64,000 nt of DNA, taken from assembly GCF_018128905.1 (NCBI RefSeq), contig NZ_CP063808.1:1488001-1552000 (forward strand), in the 5' to 3' direction. Positions 18,105 through 27,446 of the stretch are shown here, piece after piece. Source of the stretch: Streptomyces sp. A2-16. Lineage in GTDB: Bacteria > Actinomycetota > Actinomycetes > Streptomycetales > Streptomycetaceae. Position numbers and translations under genes: made by a program. Each line of letters begins with the position of its first letter. Positions within the stretch are counted from its first letter, which is position 1. The notes beneath the pieces were generated by a model. It saw only the letters and a program-made list of their open reading frames with translations. It was not told the origin of the DNA and made no database searches.

Positions 18105-18991
18105 GCGCGCCCACCGCCCGCAACGTGCCCGCGCTCCTCCAGACGCTGCGGGAGCAGGGGTTCACCGGCACGGTCCGGGTCTCCGGGACCCCCGGCGGAA
18201 CGATCCACCTGCGCGGCGGCCTGGTCGGCGCGATCGAGACACCCGGCGCGCCGACGGCCACCTCGGCCCTGCTCACCACGGGTCGCGTCGACGACCAGGC
18301 GTGGCTCACCGCGTGCGCGACGGAACCCGACGCGGACCGGGTGGGCGCCCATCTGGTGTCCGCCGGACTGATCGGCGCCGCGGAACTGGAAATCGTCTGT
18401 ACCGCCGCGGTCTTCGACGGCGCCTTCGCGATGGCCCTCGGACCGGCGGGCAGCTGGGAGACGGCCGACCGCGAACCGACGTTGCTCGCGCGGCCCGGTG
18501 TGGAGCCCCGCGCACTGACCGAGGAGGTCACGCGACGGACGGCACTGCTGGGCCGGGCGGGGGCGACGCCGGGGGAGCTGGCACGGCTGCGGCCGGAGCC
18601 GGCGGCGGACCGTGGTCCGGGTGAGCCCGGCCAGGACGACCCCGGGATCGCGGCGCCCGGAGACCGGCGGCCCGGTACCCGGCTCTCGCCGCGGTACCGG
18701 GAACTGCTCGGCCAGGTCAACGGACGCCGCACTCCCCGGGACCTCGCCTTCGCCCTCGGGCGCGGCCTGTACGCGGTCATGCTGGACCTGAACCGTCTGG
18801 AGTCGCTGGGCCTGATCCGGTGGGAGACCAGAACCACCACCGCCGACCGGCCGAGCACCGCGCCCCGCGTGCTGCCGGGGAGCCCCGCCACCGGGCCGGC
18901 CCCGGCCGGCGGCCCCCTGCCGAGACGCAGACCGGGCGCCGGCTCTTCCGCACGGCATCGCGGCGAGCGCGAAGAGAGGGATGGCGGATGA
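18101..18991 (+). CDS. DUF4388 (PATAN-like) protein with C-terminal winged-helix-like region
   Basis: 296-residue protein. Residues ~8-100 follow the DUF4388 pattern, VPALLQTLREQGFTGTVRV then GGTIHLRGGLVGAIETPG and ALLTTGRVDDQAWLTA. After a Pro/Gly-rich linker comes a small wHTH-like segment, YRELLGQVNGRRTPRDLAF to LDLNRLESLGLIRWE, and a disordered basic tail. Such modules occur in bacterial two-component and GTPase polarity systems as protein-contact units. It shares 4-base overlaps with both neighbours, so the cluster is one translational unit. The domain call is from pattern memory. Confidence 0.68.
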   Translation: MSAPTARNVPALLQTLREQGFTGTVRVSGTPGGTIHLRGGLVGAIETPGAPTATSALLTTGRVDDQAWLTACATEPDADRVGAHLVSAGLIGAAELEIVCTAAVFDGAFAMALGPAGSWETADREPTLLARPGVEPRALTEEVTRRTALLGRAGATPGELARLRPEPAADRGPGEPGQDDPGIAAPGDRRPGTRLSPRYRELLGQVNGRRTPRDLAFALGRGLYAVMLDLNRLESLGLIRWETRTTTADRPSTAPRVLPGSPATGPAPAGGPLPRRRPGAGSSARHRGEREERDGG

Positions 18992-19521
18992 GTCCTGAGG
19001 CCGAGGAGCCAGGCAGGTCCGCACGTCACCCGAAGACGCCGAAGACGCCGAAGGCTGCCAGGACGACCGCGAGAACCGCGAAGACGTCGAGGACAGCGAA
19101 GGCGCCGAGAGCCGAGCAGGCGCCGAGAGCCAAGAACACGCCGAAAGCCGAGCAGGCGCCGAGAGCCAAGAAGACGCCGAAAGCCGAGCAGGCGCCCGGA
19201 ACCGAGCAGGCCCCGCAGTTACCGAAGTCCCCGGGCTCCGCATCCCCCGGCGCCCGCACCACCCCGACCGGCCGCCCGGACTCCTCTCCCCGCCCCCTCA
19301 CCGAGCCCCCGCCCGCACGCCCACCCCTCCCCGTGCGCGGTGCCTCCCCGACCCCCGCACCGCCGTTCGCGTATCCGACCCCCTCGCCCGAGGAAACGGC
19401 CGCCGAGCAACCCTCGATCGAGACGCTGCGGCGTGTGCGTCAGGGGCTGGGGGCTCTCGACGACAGCCGGAGTCCGAGCGAAGCCCCGCCGACGTCCGGA
19501 GCAAGGAGCACGTGTCCATGA
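18988..19521 (+). CDS. Low-complexity Lys/Ala/Pro-rich protein
   Basis: 177-residue protein with no recognisable fold. Residues 15-75 are a basic repetitive tract built from a 12-residue unit (AEQAPRAKKTPK-like), partly encoded by 36-base direct repeats (19111-19197). Then comes a Pro/Ser-rich segment and one amphipathic helix, SIETLRRVRQGLGALDD. Comparable basic tails bind nucleic acid or polyanions, but nothing here proves that. ATG at 18988 overlaps the upstream stop (ATGA), and its end overlaps the start of the next roadblock gene. It could alternatively be a spacer that survives because of coupling. Confidence 0.6.
   Translation: MSPEAEEPGRSARHPKTPKTPKAARTTARTAKTSRTAKAPRAEQAPRAKNTPKAEQAPRAKKTPKAEQAPGTEQAPQLPKSPGSASPGARTTPTGRPDSSPRPLTEPPPARPPLPVRGASPTPAPPFAYPTPSPEETAAEQPSIETLRRVRQGLGALDDSRSPSEAPPTSGARSTCP
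19111..19197 (+). repeat. 36-bp direct repeats within the basic repeat gene
   Basis: Two nearly identical 36-base units (19111-19146 and 19147-19182, one base different) and a partial third. The unit length is a multiple of 3, so copy-number change keeps the frame. Confidence 0.85.
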
Positions 19522-19937
19522 CCGAAACCCCGTCGCCCGAGCCGGACGGCGCACCGCAGGACTCCGCCGCCGCCCTCACCGACCTCCTGGCCTCCTTGCG
19601 CGACCGGGTGATGGGCGTCAGCGAGAGCCTGCTGTCCACCGCGGACGGACTGCTCGTCGTCGCCGACGTCGACTCCGTGCACCCCGAGTCGGTCGCCGCG
19701 CTCGCCGCCGCGACCCTCGGCGTGGGCCGGCGCATGGCCGACCAGTGCGGCGCCGGACCGTTGCGCGAGGTGATCGTGCGGGGCGGTTCGGGCCACGTCG
19801 TCGTGACCGCCGTGGGCGACCGCGCGCTGCTCACCGTCGTGGGCGACGAGGGACTCGACCTCGCCGCGTTCCAGCGCGAGTCGCCCGCCGTCGTGGAGGA
19901 ACTCGGCAAGGTGCTCGCCGCGGACGTCTCCCGCTGA
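19518..19937 (+). CDS. Roadblock/LC7-domain protein 2 of the cluster
   Basis: 139-residue protein with the clearest roadblock/LC7 pattern in the cluster: LTDLLASLRDRVMGVSESLL, STADGLLVVADVD, SVAALAAATLGVGRRMADQ, then REVIVRGGSGHVVVTAVGDR and ALLTVVGDEGLDL. The corresponding protein in cvn conservons and in MglB is a GTPase partner. ATG at 19518 has better spacing to AAGGAG than the GTG at 19512. Last gene of the overlapping set; 172 bases separate it from the HD-GYP gene. Confidence 0.85.
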   Translation: MTETPSPEPDGAPQDSAAALTDLLASLRDRVMGVSESLLSTADGLLVVADVDSVHPESVAALAAATLGVGRRMADQCGAGPLREVIVRGGSGHVVVTAVGDRALLTVVGDEGLDLAAFQRESPAVVEELGKVLAADVSR

Positions 19938-20109
19938 CCGCACGGGTACACGGGTACACGGACACCCGGAGGAAGGTTCGCTCGTTGGTCACTCGATCGG
20001 GCTAATTCTGGGGCGATATGCTCGCAGATTCCCCCATAGCGGCCCGCTCGACCCACCCCTCGTTCTAGGCTCCGGAGCCGGAACAGGCGCGGCCGGGGAG
20101 GGCGTTGGC

Positions 20110-21417
20110 GTGGAGGCGGTGTCGGCACGCGCGCGTGCGTACGTCGCCTGTGTCGCCGTCGTCGCACTGCTGTGTCTGCTGCCGCTGCCGGCCGTCCGCA
20201 CCCCCTGGTGGGCGCCCGCCCTGCTCGCCGCGCTGTACGCCGGATGCGAGCGGGCCGCCGCCCGATGGCGGTTCGCCGGTACCTTCCATCCCGTTCTCCT
20301 CGCCGGCGCCTTTCTGCTGCCGCCCCCGGCCGCCGCCCTCGTCGCGCTGCCGGGGGCACTGCTGTCCCCGGTCGAGCGGCGTCCGCGAGGGCTGCGCCGG
20401 ATCTGGCGGGCCGCGCAGCTCACGGTGAGCGTGTGGGCGGCGGCACGGGTGCACTGGGCGCTGGGCGGCCGGGACGCGGTCGTGACCGCCGACTTCCCCT
20501 ACGCGCTGGTTCCGGCCGGGGGCGCGGTGCTCGTCTTCTGCCTGGTGCTGAGCCTGCTGGACGGGGGGATCCTGGCGCTCGCCGAGAGGATTCCCGTACG
20601 GCGGGCCTGGTGCGGTCTGTTTCTCCGCTCCCTGGCCCCTGTCGCCGTGCACGGGCTGGCCGGGCTCATGATGGCCGTGCTGTGGCGCAGTCCCTACGGT
20701 CCCGTCGCCGCGTTGCTCGTGCTGCTGCCGATGTGCGTGTCGTGGTGGGTGTTCGCGCAGTACCACCGCGAGCGCGCCGCGCACCAGGCCACCATCCGGG
20801 CGCTGGTGCAGGCCGTCGACATCAAGGACGAGTACACGCGCGGGCACAGCGAGCGGGTCGGGCAGGCGTCGATGATGATCGCGCGGGAGCTCGGCATGGA
20901 CGACGCCCGGATCGAGGTGCTGCGGTTCGCCGGGATCCTGCACGACGTGGGCAAGCTCGGGGTGCCGACACGGCTGCTCAGGAAGGACGGGCCGCTGACC
21001 CCTGAGGAGCGGCGGATCATCGAACTGCACCCCGAGTACGGGCACGAGATGGTGCGGGGCATCTCCTTCCTCGGGGAGGCCCGGGCCGCCGTCCTGCACC
21101 ACCACGAGCGGCTGGACGGGAGCGGGTATCCGTACGGTCTGATGGGGGGCCAGATCCCGGAGTCGGCGCGGGTGGTGGCCGTGGCCGACGCCTTCGACGC
21201 CATGACCTCCACCCGCTCCTACCGGCGGGCCCGGCCCGTCGGTGCCGCGCTGGAGGAGCTGGAGCGGTGCGCGGGCAGCCAGTTCGACCCACGGATGGTG
21301 ACGGCCCTCGTCCGCGCCCTGTCCCACCACGGCTGGCATCCCGCGGTCACGGCCGACGAGGCCGGGGTACCGCGTCCCCGGCCCAGAGTGGCGGGGCGCC
21401 CGGGAGCACGCCGATGA
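20110..21417 (+). CDS. Membrane-anchored HD-GYP domain protein
   Basis: 435 residues. The N-terminal ~220 residues form several transmembrane helices; the rest is an HD-GYP domain, the cyclic-di-GMP phosphodiesterase type: HSERVGQASMMIA, HDVGKLGVP (HD at residues 278-279), HPEYGHEMV, and HHHERLDGSGYPYGL with intact GYP at 339-341. Metal ligands look complete, so activity is plausible. c-di-GMP controls BldD and WhiG in Streptomyces development. I recall paired HD-GYP genes at this position (HdgA/HdgB in S. venezuelae). The stop overlaps the next gene (ATGA). Confidence 0.9.
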   Translation: MEAVSARARAYVACVAVVALLCLLPLPAVRTPWWAPALLAALYAGCERAAARWRFAGTFHPVLLAGAFLLPPPAAALVALPGALLSPVERRPRGLRRIWRAAQLTVSVWAAARVHWALGGRDAVVTADFPYALVPAGGAVLVFCLVLSLLDGGILALAERIPVRRAWCGLFLRSLAPVAVHGLAGLMMAVLWRSPYGPVAALLVLLPMCVSWWVFAQYHRERAAHQATIRALVQAVDIKDEYTRGHSERVGQASMMIARELGMDDARIEVLRFAGILHDVGKLGVPTRLLRKDGPLTPEERRIIELHPEYGHEMVRGISFLGEARAAVLHHHERLDGSGYPYGLMGGQIPESARVVAVADAFDAMTSTRSYRRARPVGAALEELERCAGSQFDPRMVTALVRALSHHGWHPAVTADEAGVPRPRPRVAGRPGARR

Positions 21418-22916
21418 GCGGGCACGAGCCGGAGGGGGGACCGGTGACGGGGGAGCCGCCGGCGGGATCGGGTGCTCCGCTGTCCACGGAGTCGATGCCG
21501 GCGGGATCGGGTGCTCCGCTGTCCACGGAGTCGATGCCGGCGGGATCGGGTGCTCCGCTGTCCACGGAGTCGATGCCGGCGGGATCCGGTGCGCCTCGGT
21601 CCACGGAGTCCGGGGCGGGTGCGGACGGGTCCCGGGGCGGCGGTGGGGCTCGTCGGGTGGGCCGGGGTGCGGGCAGGCGTCGGTCCCGGTCGGTCCTCAC
21701 CTCCGTCCACGGCTCCGCCGCCCTCCTCGCCCTCGGCTCGCTGGCCTTCGTCCTCTGGACCGGTCTCGAGGAGCGCGGCACCGCCCTCGCGTTCGGAGTG
21801 CTGATCACAGTCGGTGAGCTCAACCGGCGCAGCGGCCCGCACGTCAGGGAGGCCGCGCCGCTCGGTGCCGCGGGGGCGCTGTCGTACGCCCTGCTCGGCG
21901 AGAACGCGGGCGTGCCCACGCATCACGGCGCCGCCCAGGTGGTGACCGTGGTCCTCGCCGCCTCGCTCGTCGGCAGCGTGCCGCACGTCGGACGCGGACA
22001 GGGCCCCACCGCCGACCAGCTCGCCCGCCGAGTGCTCACCGTCGGATTCGCCGCCGTGTGCTTCCAACCCCTCTACAACCAGGGGACCTTCACCCAGTGG
22101 GACGGCCCCGCCTACGCCCTGCTCCTGCTCGCCCTGCTCTCGCTCACCGCGCTGTGCGACGCCGTGCTCGCGGCCGCCCTCGCCCACTCCCGCACCCGCT
22201 GGCCCTTCGGCCCGCTGCTCAGGGACGAGCTGCGGGCCCTGCTCGGCATCGGGTCCGCCGTCGTCGCCACCGGGGCCGTGATGGCGCTCGCGGTGGCCGT
22301 CGCGGGACTGTGGGCGCTGCCCGTCTTCTCGGTGCCGCTGCTGCTCACCCAGCTCGCGGTGCGCCGGTACGCCGCCGTGCGCTCCACCTACCGGCAGACC
22401 ATCGCCTCCCTCGCCCGCGCCACCGAGATCGCCGGCTACACCCCCGCCGGGCACGCGCACAGGGTCGCCGCGCTCAGCCGCGAGGTCGGGCGCGACCTCG
22501 GGATGTCCCGGCCCGAGCTCACCGTTCTGGAGTACGCCGCCCTCATGCACGACATCGGCCAGCTGAGCCTCGTCGACCCGGTCCCCGCCGGAGCCACCGC
22601 GGGGCTGCCCCTCGCCGAACAGCGCAGGATCGCCCTGCTCGGCGGGGCCGTCGTACGGCAGACGGGCGTGGACGCGGCCGTCGCGGTGGTCGTGGAGCGG
22701 CAGGCCGATCCCTGCCGGGAGCAGCCGCAGGCCGCGCGGATCGTGCGGGCGGTGAACGCGTACGAGGAGAAGGCGCGGGACGCCGGGCCCGGCGGGCCGC
22801 TGACCGCGCTCGAGGAGCTGCGCCTGGGCACCGCGGGGGACTACGCTCCGGAGGTCGTGGAGGCGCTGGCCAGGGTGCTGTCAAGAGACTGTCTGACCTC
22901 CCCCATGACGGGGTAA
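21414..22916 (+). CDS. Membrane HD-domain protein, degenerate HD-GYP
   Basis: 500 residues. The N-terminus has four 13-residue repeats (PAGSGAPLSTESM) and a Gly/Arg-rich stretch, then about eight hydrophobic helices, then an HD domain: TEIAGYTPAGHAHRVAALS and YAALMHDIGQLSLVD (HD at residues 379-380). Where an HD-GYP protein should carry the second His cluster and GYP, the sequence is shortened and the motif is absent, so it may bind but not cleave cyclic-di-GMP. ATG overlaps the stop of the intact HD-GYP gene, suggesting a coupled active/regulatory pair. Confidence 0.85.
   Translation: MSGHEPEGGPVTGEPPAGSGAPLSTESMPAGSGAPLSTESMPAGSGAPLSTESMPAGSGAPRSTESGAGADGSRGGGGARRVGRGAGRRRSRSVLTSVHGSAALLALGSLAFVLWTGLEERGTALAFGVLITVGELNRRSGPHVREAAPLGAAGALSYALLGENAGVPTHHGAAQVVTVVLAASLVGSVPHVGRGQGPTADQLARRVLTVGFAAVCFQPLYNQGTFTQWDGPAYALLLLALLSLTALCDAVLAAALAHSRTRWPFGPLLRDELRALLGIGSAVVATGAVMALAVAVAGLWALPVFSVPLLLTQLAVRRYAAVRSTYRQTIASLARATEIAGYTPAGHAHRVAALSREVGRDLGMSRPELTVLEYAALMHDIGQLSLVDPVPAGATAGLPLAEQRRIALLGGAVVRQTGVDAAVAVVVERQADPCREQPQAARIVRAVNAYEEKARDAGPGGPLTALEELRLGTAGDYAPEVVEALARVLSRDCLTSPMTG
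21459..21608 (+). repeat. 39-bp tandem repeat in the HD-domain gene
   Basis: Three identical 39-base units (21459-21497, 21498-21536, 21537-21575) and a fourth diverged one. They encode the PAGSGAPLSTESM repeats in a non-membrane N-terminal tail. Identity at every base suggests recent expansion. Confidence 0.95.
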
Positions 22917-23020
22917 CCCATGGGTAATGAGCGCCCTTCCGAGCACACGTGGTTGGATGCGAGAGAGAGGGTGTCCGGGGGCACAGCCAGCCCACTCGAC
23001 GGAACTGGCAGGCGGGAATC

Positions 23021-24001
23021 GTGAGGATCTTCGGCAAGGGACGGCACCGGCCCTCCGCCTCCTGGCGGCAGGCCACGGACCGCGCGTTCACGCTGATCGG
23101 CGACGGCCGGTACGAGGACGCGGGCGCGCTGCTGACACGTGCCGCGGACCTGGAGCCGTGGCTGTCCGAGTCCTGGTTCAACCTCGCCCTGCTGCACAAG
23201 TTCCGGCACGACTGGGAGCAGGCGCGGGCCGCGGGCCTCAGGGCCGTCGCGCTGCTCGACCGGGAGACCGGGGCGCCCGACTGGTGGAACGTCGGCATCG
23301 CCGCGACCGCGCTCCAGGACTGGCCGCTGGCCCGGCGGGCCTGGCAGGCGTACGGGCTGCGGGTGCCCGGCGGGGCGACCGCGTCCGGGGAGCCGCTCGG
23401 CATGGACCTCGGCAGCGCGGCCGTACGGCTGTCTCCCGAGGGCGAGGCCGAGGTGGTCTGGGGGCGGCGGCTCGACCCCGCCCGCATCGAGGTGCTGTCC
23501 ATCCCGCTGCCGTCCTCGGGGCGGCGCTGGGGCGAGGTCGTCCTGCACGACGGGGTGCCGCACGGCGAACGGACCACGGCGTCCGGGCACGCGTATCCCG
23601 TCTTCGACGAGATCGAGCTGTGGGCGCCCTCACCGGTGCCGACGTGGGTGGTGCTGCTGGAGGCCGCCACCGAGGCCGACCGGGACGCCCTGGAGCAGCT
23701 GGCCGCGGATGCCGGGTTCGCGGCGGAGGACTGGTCCTCCTCCGTGCGGCTGCTGTGCCGGATGTGCTCCGAGTCGCGGATGCCGTCCGACGAGGGCGAC
23801 GGGGAGCACCTCGATCCGCACGATCACAGTGAGCCGGGCCACCCCGGGCCGCTGGGGCACCGCACGGACGGGCAGCTGTGGGTGCCGGAGCGGGAGTGCG
23901 GGGTGGCCGCGCCCGCCTCGCTGGTCCGGGGACTGTTGGACGGGTGGGTCGCGGACAGCCCCGACTCCCGGGACTGGCGAGACCTGGAAGAGGTCTGCTG
24001 A
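23021..24001 (+). CDS. TPR-containing protein
   Basis: 326-residue soluble protein. The first ~110 residues read as TPR helices (WRQATDRAFTLIGDGRYEDA, LEPWLSESWFNLALLHKF, WNVGIAATALQDWPLARRAW). The remainder, beginning DLGSAAVRLSPEGEAEVVWG, is an unassigned actinobacterial domain with a C-terminal Cys/His-bearing stretch (LLCRMCSES...HLDPHDH). Start taken as GTG 23021 (MRIFGKGRHRPSASW); the frame is open 72 bases upstream without a ribosome site. A near-palindrome TAACCCATGGGTAA at 22914-22927 lies before it. Function unknown. Confidence 0.82.
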   Translation: MRIFGKGRHRPSASWRQATDRAFTLIGDGRYEDAGALLTRAADLEPWLSESWFNLALLHKFRHDWEQARAAGLRAVALLDRETGAPDWWNVGIAATALQDWPLARRAWQAYGLRVPGGATASGEPLGMDLGSAAVRLSPEGEAEVVWGRRLDPARIEVLSIPLPSSGRRWGEVVLHDGVPHGERTTASGHAYPVFDEIELWAPSPVPTWVVLLEAATEADRDALEQLAADAGFAAEDWSSSVRLLCRMCSESRMPSDEGDGEHLDPHDHSEPGHPGPLGHRTDGQLWVPERECGVAAPASLVRGLLDGWVADSPDSRDWRDLEEVC

Positions 24002-24058
24002 CACATCGCCGTACCCTTGAGCACTGAATCCCAGTTTCCAGGAAGGCATACGTCGGTC

Positions 24059-24709
24059 ATGGCCCAGCAGGACACCGATCAGCAGCACGCGGGCGTGCTC
24101 CCCGTCGACGACGAGGGGTTCGTCATCGACACCGAGGAGACCGAGGAGCGGGAGAACGCCTGGCGTGAGCGCGGCACCTCGCGGCCCATCACCGTCGTCG
24201 GGAACCCCGTGCTGCACAAGGAGTGCAAGGACGTCACCGAGTTCGGTGCGGAGCTCGACCAGCTGATCGCGGACATGTTCGCCAGCCAGCGCACCGCCGA
24301 GGGGGTCGGCCTCGCCGCCAACCAGATCGGTGTCGACCTGAAGGTCTTCGTCTACGACTGCCAGGACGACGAGGGCCGGCGGCACGTGGGTGTCGTCTGC
24401 AACCCCAGGCTCGTGGACCTGCCCGCCGACAAGCGGCGGCTCGACGACAGCAACGAGGGCTGTCTGTCGGTGCCCACCGCGTACGCGCCGCTCGCCCGCC
24501 CCGACTACGCCGAGGTCACCGGGCAGGACGAGAAGGGCAACCCGGTCAAGGTCCGTGGCACCGGCTACTTCGCCCGGTGTTTGCAGCACGAGACCGACCA
24601 CCTCTACGGCTACCTCTACATCGACCGGCTCTCCAAGCGCGAACGCAAGGACGCGCTGCGGCAGATGGCCGAGAACGAGCCCCGCTACCCCGTGGTCGCC
24701 AACGACTGA
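24059..24709 (+). CDS. def: Peptide deformylase
   Basis: 216-residue metalloenzyme removing the formyl group from nascent proteins. All three motifs are present: [17 protein letters not shown] (metal Cys) and QHETDHLYG (HExxH-type metal site). The N-terminal ~45 residues before [10 protein letters not shown] are an actinobacterial extension rich in Asp/Glu. ATG 24059 is favoured over a TTG at 24017. Followed by a strong terminator. Confidence 0.96.
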   Translation: MAQQDTDQQHAGVLPVDDEGFVIDTEETEERENAWRERGTSRPITVVGNPVLHKECKDVTEFGAELDQLIADMFASQRTAEGVGLAANQIGVDLKVFVYDCQDDEGRRHVGVVCNPRLVDLPADKRRLDDSNEGCLSVPTAYAPLARPDYAEVTGQDEKGNPVKVRGTGYFARCLQHETDHLYGYLYIDRLSKRERKDALRQMAENEPRYPVVAND

Positions 24710-24730
24710 CGTCCCACAAGTCCCGTACGC

Positions 24731-24770
24731 ACGGCGCCTGTTCAGGAATCACTCCCTGAACAGGCGCCGT
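24731..24770 (+). terminator. Terminator of def
   Basis: 16-bp perfect stem, ACGGCGCCTGTTCAGG with its complement, loop AATCACTC; 21 bases past the stop. Confidence 0.95.
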
Positions 24771-24989
24771 TCGCATGTGCGTCGCACGTTCGATCGGATG
24801 CGCTCACATAGTGATCCGATTCAGGTCACACAAGGGGAGAATTCCGACACTGTGGGGTAGTGAATGAAGCAAATCCGTTCCCAGAATGGTCAGTTGTGGT
24901 GCTGAATGGGAAGTGCGGGGATACGCAACGGCGCACGCCCGGTTCAGCGGCAGGGCGTGCGTCAACTGGCGGCTGGAAGGGGTTTGTTC

Positions 24990-26075
24990 GTGTCTGCTTT
25001 CCCACACAGCACCACATCGACGCCGACGGCGATCGCGGTTCCACCGTCGCTCTCTCTCCCGGTGATCGAGGCCGCGTTTCCCAGGCAACTGCATCCGTAT
25101 TGGCCCAGGCTCCAGGAGAAGACCCGCACCTGGCTTCTGGAAAAACGGCTGATGCCGGCGGACAAGGTGGCGGAATATGCCGACGGACTGTGCTACACGG
25201 ATCTGATGGCGGGGTACTACATCGGTGCCTCCGACGAGGTGCTCCAGGCGATAGCGGACTACAGCGCGTGGTTCTTCGTCTGGGACGACCGGCACGACCG
25301 CGACATCGTCCACCGCCGTCCGGGCGCGTGGCGGCGGCTGAGGTTCCGGTTGCATGCGGCGCTCGACTCGCCACGGGATCATCTGCACCACAGGGATCCG
25401 CTGGTCGCCGCCTTCGCCGACTGCGTGGTGCGGCTGTACTCGTTCCTGCCGCAGAGCTGGAACACCCGGTTCGCCGGGCACTTCCACGAGGTGATCGAGG
25501 CCTACGACCGGGAATTCCGCAATCGCACCAGGGGGACCATTCCCACGGTTGCGGAATACCTGCAGCTGCGTCGGCTCACCTTCGCGCACTGGATCTGGAC
25601 GGATCTCCTCGAGGCGAGTGCGGGATGCGAACTCCCGGATGGGGTGAGGAACCATCCGGCATATCGGCGGGCGGCCCTGCTGAGCCAGGAATTCGCCGCC
25701 TGGTACAACGACCTCTGTTCGCTTCCGAAAGAAATCGCGGGAGATGAGGTCCACAATCTCGGCATCAGTCTCATCAAGCATGAGGGGCTCACCCTCGAAG
25801 AGGCGATCAGGCACATGCGAAGGCTGGTCGAGAAATGCGTGGACGCATTTCTCGTAGCCGAGGCCGACGCCCTCCTTTTCGCGGACGGCCTCGACGACGG
25901 CACCGTGCGAGGAAGGGAACTGAGCGCCGCCGTCCGGGCCTGCGTCCGCAATATGCGCAACTGGTTCAGCACCGTCTACTGGTTCCACCACGAGTCCGGC
26001 CGATACATGGTCGACAGCTGGGACGACCGGTCCACGCCCCCGTACGTCAACAACGAAGCGGCAGGTGAGAAATGA
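24990..26075 (+). CDS. Epi-isozizaene synthase (sesquiterpene cyclase)
   Basis: 361-residue class I terpene cyclase turning farnesyl diphosphate into epi-isozizaene, first step to the antibiotic albaflavenone. The Asp-rich motif DDRHD starts at residue 99, preceded by the active-site aromatics W94-F95-F96; the second metal motif is NDLCSLPKE; the C-terminal RY pair is GRYMVDSW. Length and residue numbering equal those I recall for S. coelicolor SCO5222. GTG 24990 is the start (MSAFPHSTT...), 7 bases after GGAAGGGG; an upstream extension to 24906 is not family-like. Overlaps the P450 gene by 4 bases. The 220-base leader holds no motif I recognise. Confidence 0.95.
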   Translation: MSAFPHSTTSTPTAIAVPPSLSLPVIEAAFPRQLHPYWPRLQEKTRTWLLEKRLMPADKVAEYADGLCYTDLMAGYYIGASDEVLQAIADYSAWFFVWDDRHDRDIVHRRPGAWRRLRFRLHAALDSPRDHLHHRDPLVAAFADCVVRLYSFLPQSWNTRFAGHFHEVIEAYDREFRNRTRGTIPTVAEYLQLRRLTFAHWIWTDLLEASAGCELPDGVRNHPAYRRAALLSQEFAAWYNDLCSLPKEIAGDEVHNLGISLIKHEGLTLEEAIRHMRRLVEKCVDAFLVAEADALLFADGLDDGTVRGRELSAAVRACVRNMRNWFSTVYWFHHESGRYMVDSWDDRSTPPYVNNEAAGEK

Positions 26076-27442
26076 CCGTCGAATCTGTGAAACCCGAAGC
26101 CACGGTGGCTCCCGAGCTGCGTGAGCCGCCGTTCGCGGGCGGACGCGTCCCCGTCCTCGGACACGGCTGGCGCCTGGTCCGTGATCCGCTGAGCTTCCTG
26201 GCCGGGCTGCGGCGGCACGGCGACGTCGTACGCCTCAGGCTCGGCCCCAAGGCCGTGTACGCGCCCACCACCCCCGAACTGACCGGAGCCGTGGCGCTCA
26301 ACCCGGACTTCATCATCGCCGGGCCGCTGTGGGAGTCCCTGGAGGGCCTGGTCGGCAAGGAGGGCGTGGCCACGGCCAACGGCCCGCAGCACCGGCGTCA
26401 GCGGCGCACCATCCAGCCCGCGTTCCGGCTCGACGCGATACCGGCCTACGGGCCGATCATGGAGGAGGAGGCACAGGCGCTGGCCGAGCGCTGGCAGCCC
26501 GGCGAGACGGTCGACGCCACCTCGGAGTCCTTCCGGGTGGCCGTGCGCATCGCGGCCCGCTGCCTGCTGCGCGGCGACTACATGGACGAGCGCGCCGAGC
26601 GGCTGTGCGTCGCGCTCACGACCGTCTTCCGGGGCATGTACCGGCGAATGGTGATACCCGCGGGACCGCTGTACAGGCTGCCGCTGCCGGCCAACCTCGC
26701 ATTCAACCGGGCGTTGGCCGATCTGCATCTCGTGGTCGACGAGATCGTCGCCGAACGCCGGGCATCCGGTCAAAAGCCGGACGATTTGCTGACGGCATTG
26801 CTGACGGCGAAGGACGCGAATGGCGACCCCATCGGGGAACAGGAGATCCACGACCAGGTCGTCGCGATACTCACCCCCGGCGGCGAAACCGTGGCGTCCA
26901 CGATCATGTGGCTGCTTCAGGTGCTCGCCGAACATCCGGAACACGCGGACAAGGTGTGCGCGGAAGTCGAATCGGTCACCGGTGGCCGTCCTGTGGCATT
27001 CGAGGACGTACGGTCGCTCAGGTACACGAACTATGTGGTGGTCGAGACCATGCGTTTGTGGCCCGCGGTATGGATATTGACGCGGCGGGCGGTACGGGAC
27101 ACCGAACTCGGTGGCTATCGCATTCCGGCCGGGTCCGACATCGTCTACAGCCCGTACGCGATCCAGCGGGATGCCGAGTCCTTCGACGACAGCGCGGAGT
27201 TCGACCCGCTGCGCTGGAGTCCCGATCGGGCCGCGTCGGTTCCGAAACACGCCATGAGTCCGTTCAGCACCGGCAACCGGAAGTGCCCGAGCGACCACTT
27301 CTCGATGGCCCAGCTGACGCTTCTCACGGCGGCGCTGGCCCGGAAGTACCGCTTCGAGCAGGTGGCCGGTTCCGACGACACCCCCCGGCCGGGCATCACC
27401 CTGCGGCCGAACCGGCTCCTGGTGAGGCCCGTGCCGAGGTGA
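26072..27442 (+). CDS. Cytochrome P450 CYP170A-type (albaflavenone synthase)
   Basis: 456-residue P450 that oxidises epi-isozizaene through albaflavenol to albaflavenone. Features: I-helix [10 protein letters not shown], ExxR helix VVETMRLW, and heme loop [18 protein letters not shown] with Cys405. The residue pattern after the Cys (C-P-S-D-H) lacks the Gly of the normal FxxGxRxCxG loop; CYP170 enzymes are known for this. CYP170A1 of S. coelicolor also has a reported moonlighting farnesene-synthase activity; DDLLTALL and DTELGGY stretches resembling the implicated motifs are seen here, but activity cannot be judged. ATGA overlap with the cyclase. Confidence 0.94.
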   Translation: MTVESVKPEATVAPELREPPFAGGRVPVLGHGWRLVRDPLSFLAGLRRHGDVVRLRLGPKAVYAPTTPELTGAVALNPDFIIAGPLWESLEGLVGKEGVATANGPQHRRQRRTIQPAFRLDAIPAYGPIMEEEAQALAERWQPGETVDATSESFRVAVRIAARCLLRGDYMDERAERLCVALTTVFRGMYRRMVIPAGPLYRLPLPANLAFNRALADLHLVVDEIVAERRASGQKPDDLLTALLTAKDANGDPIGEQEIHDQVVAILTPGGETVASTIMWLLQVLAEHPEHADKVCAEVESVTGGRPVAFEDVRSLRYTNYVVVETMRLWPAVWILTRRAVRDTELGGYRIPAGSDIVYSPYAIQRDAESFDDSAEFDPLRWSPDRAASVPKHAMSPFSTGNRKCPSDHFSMAQLTLLTAALARKYRFEQVAGSDDTPRPGITLRPNRLLVRPVPR

Positions 27443-27446
27443 CGGG

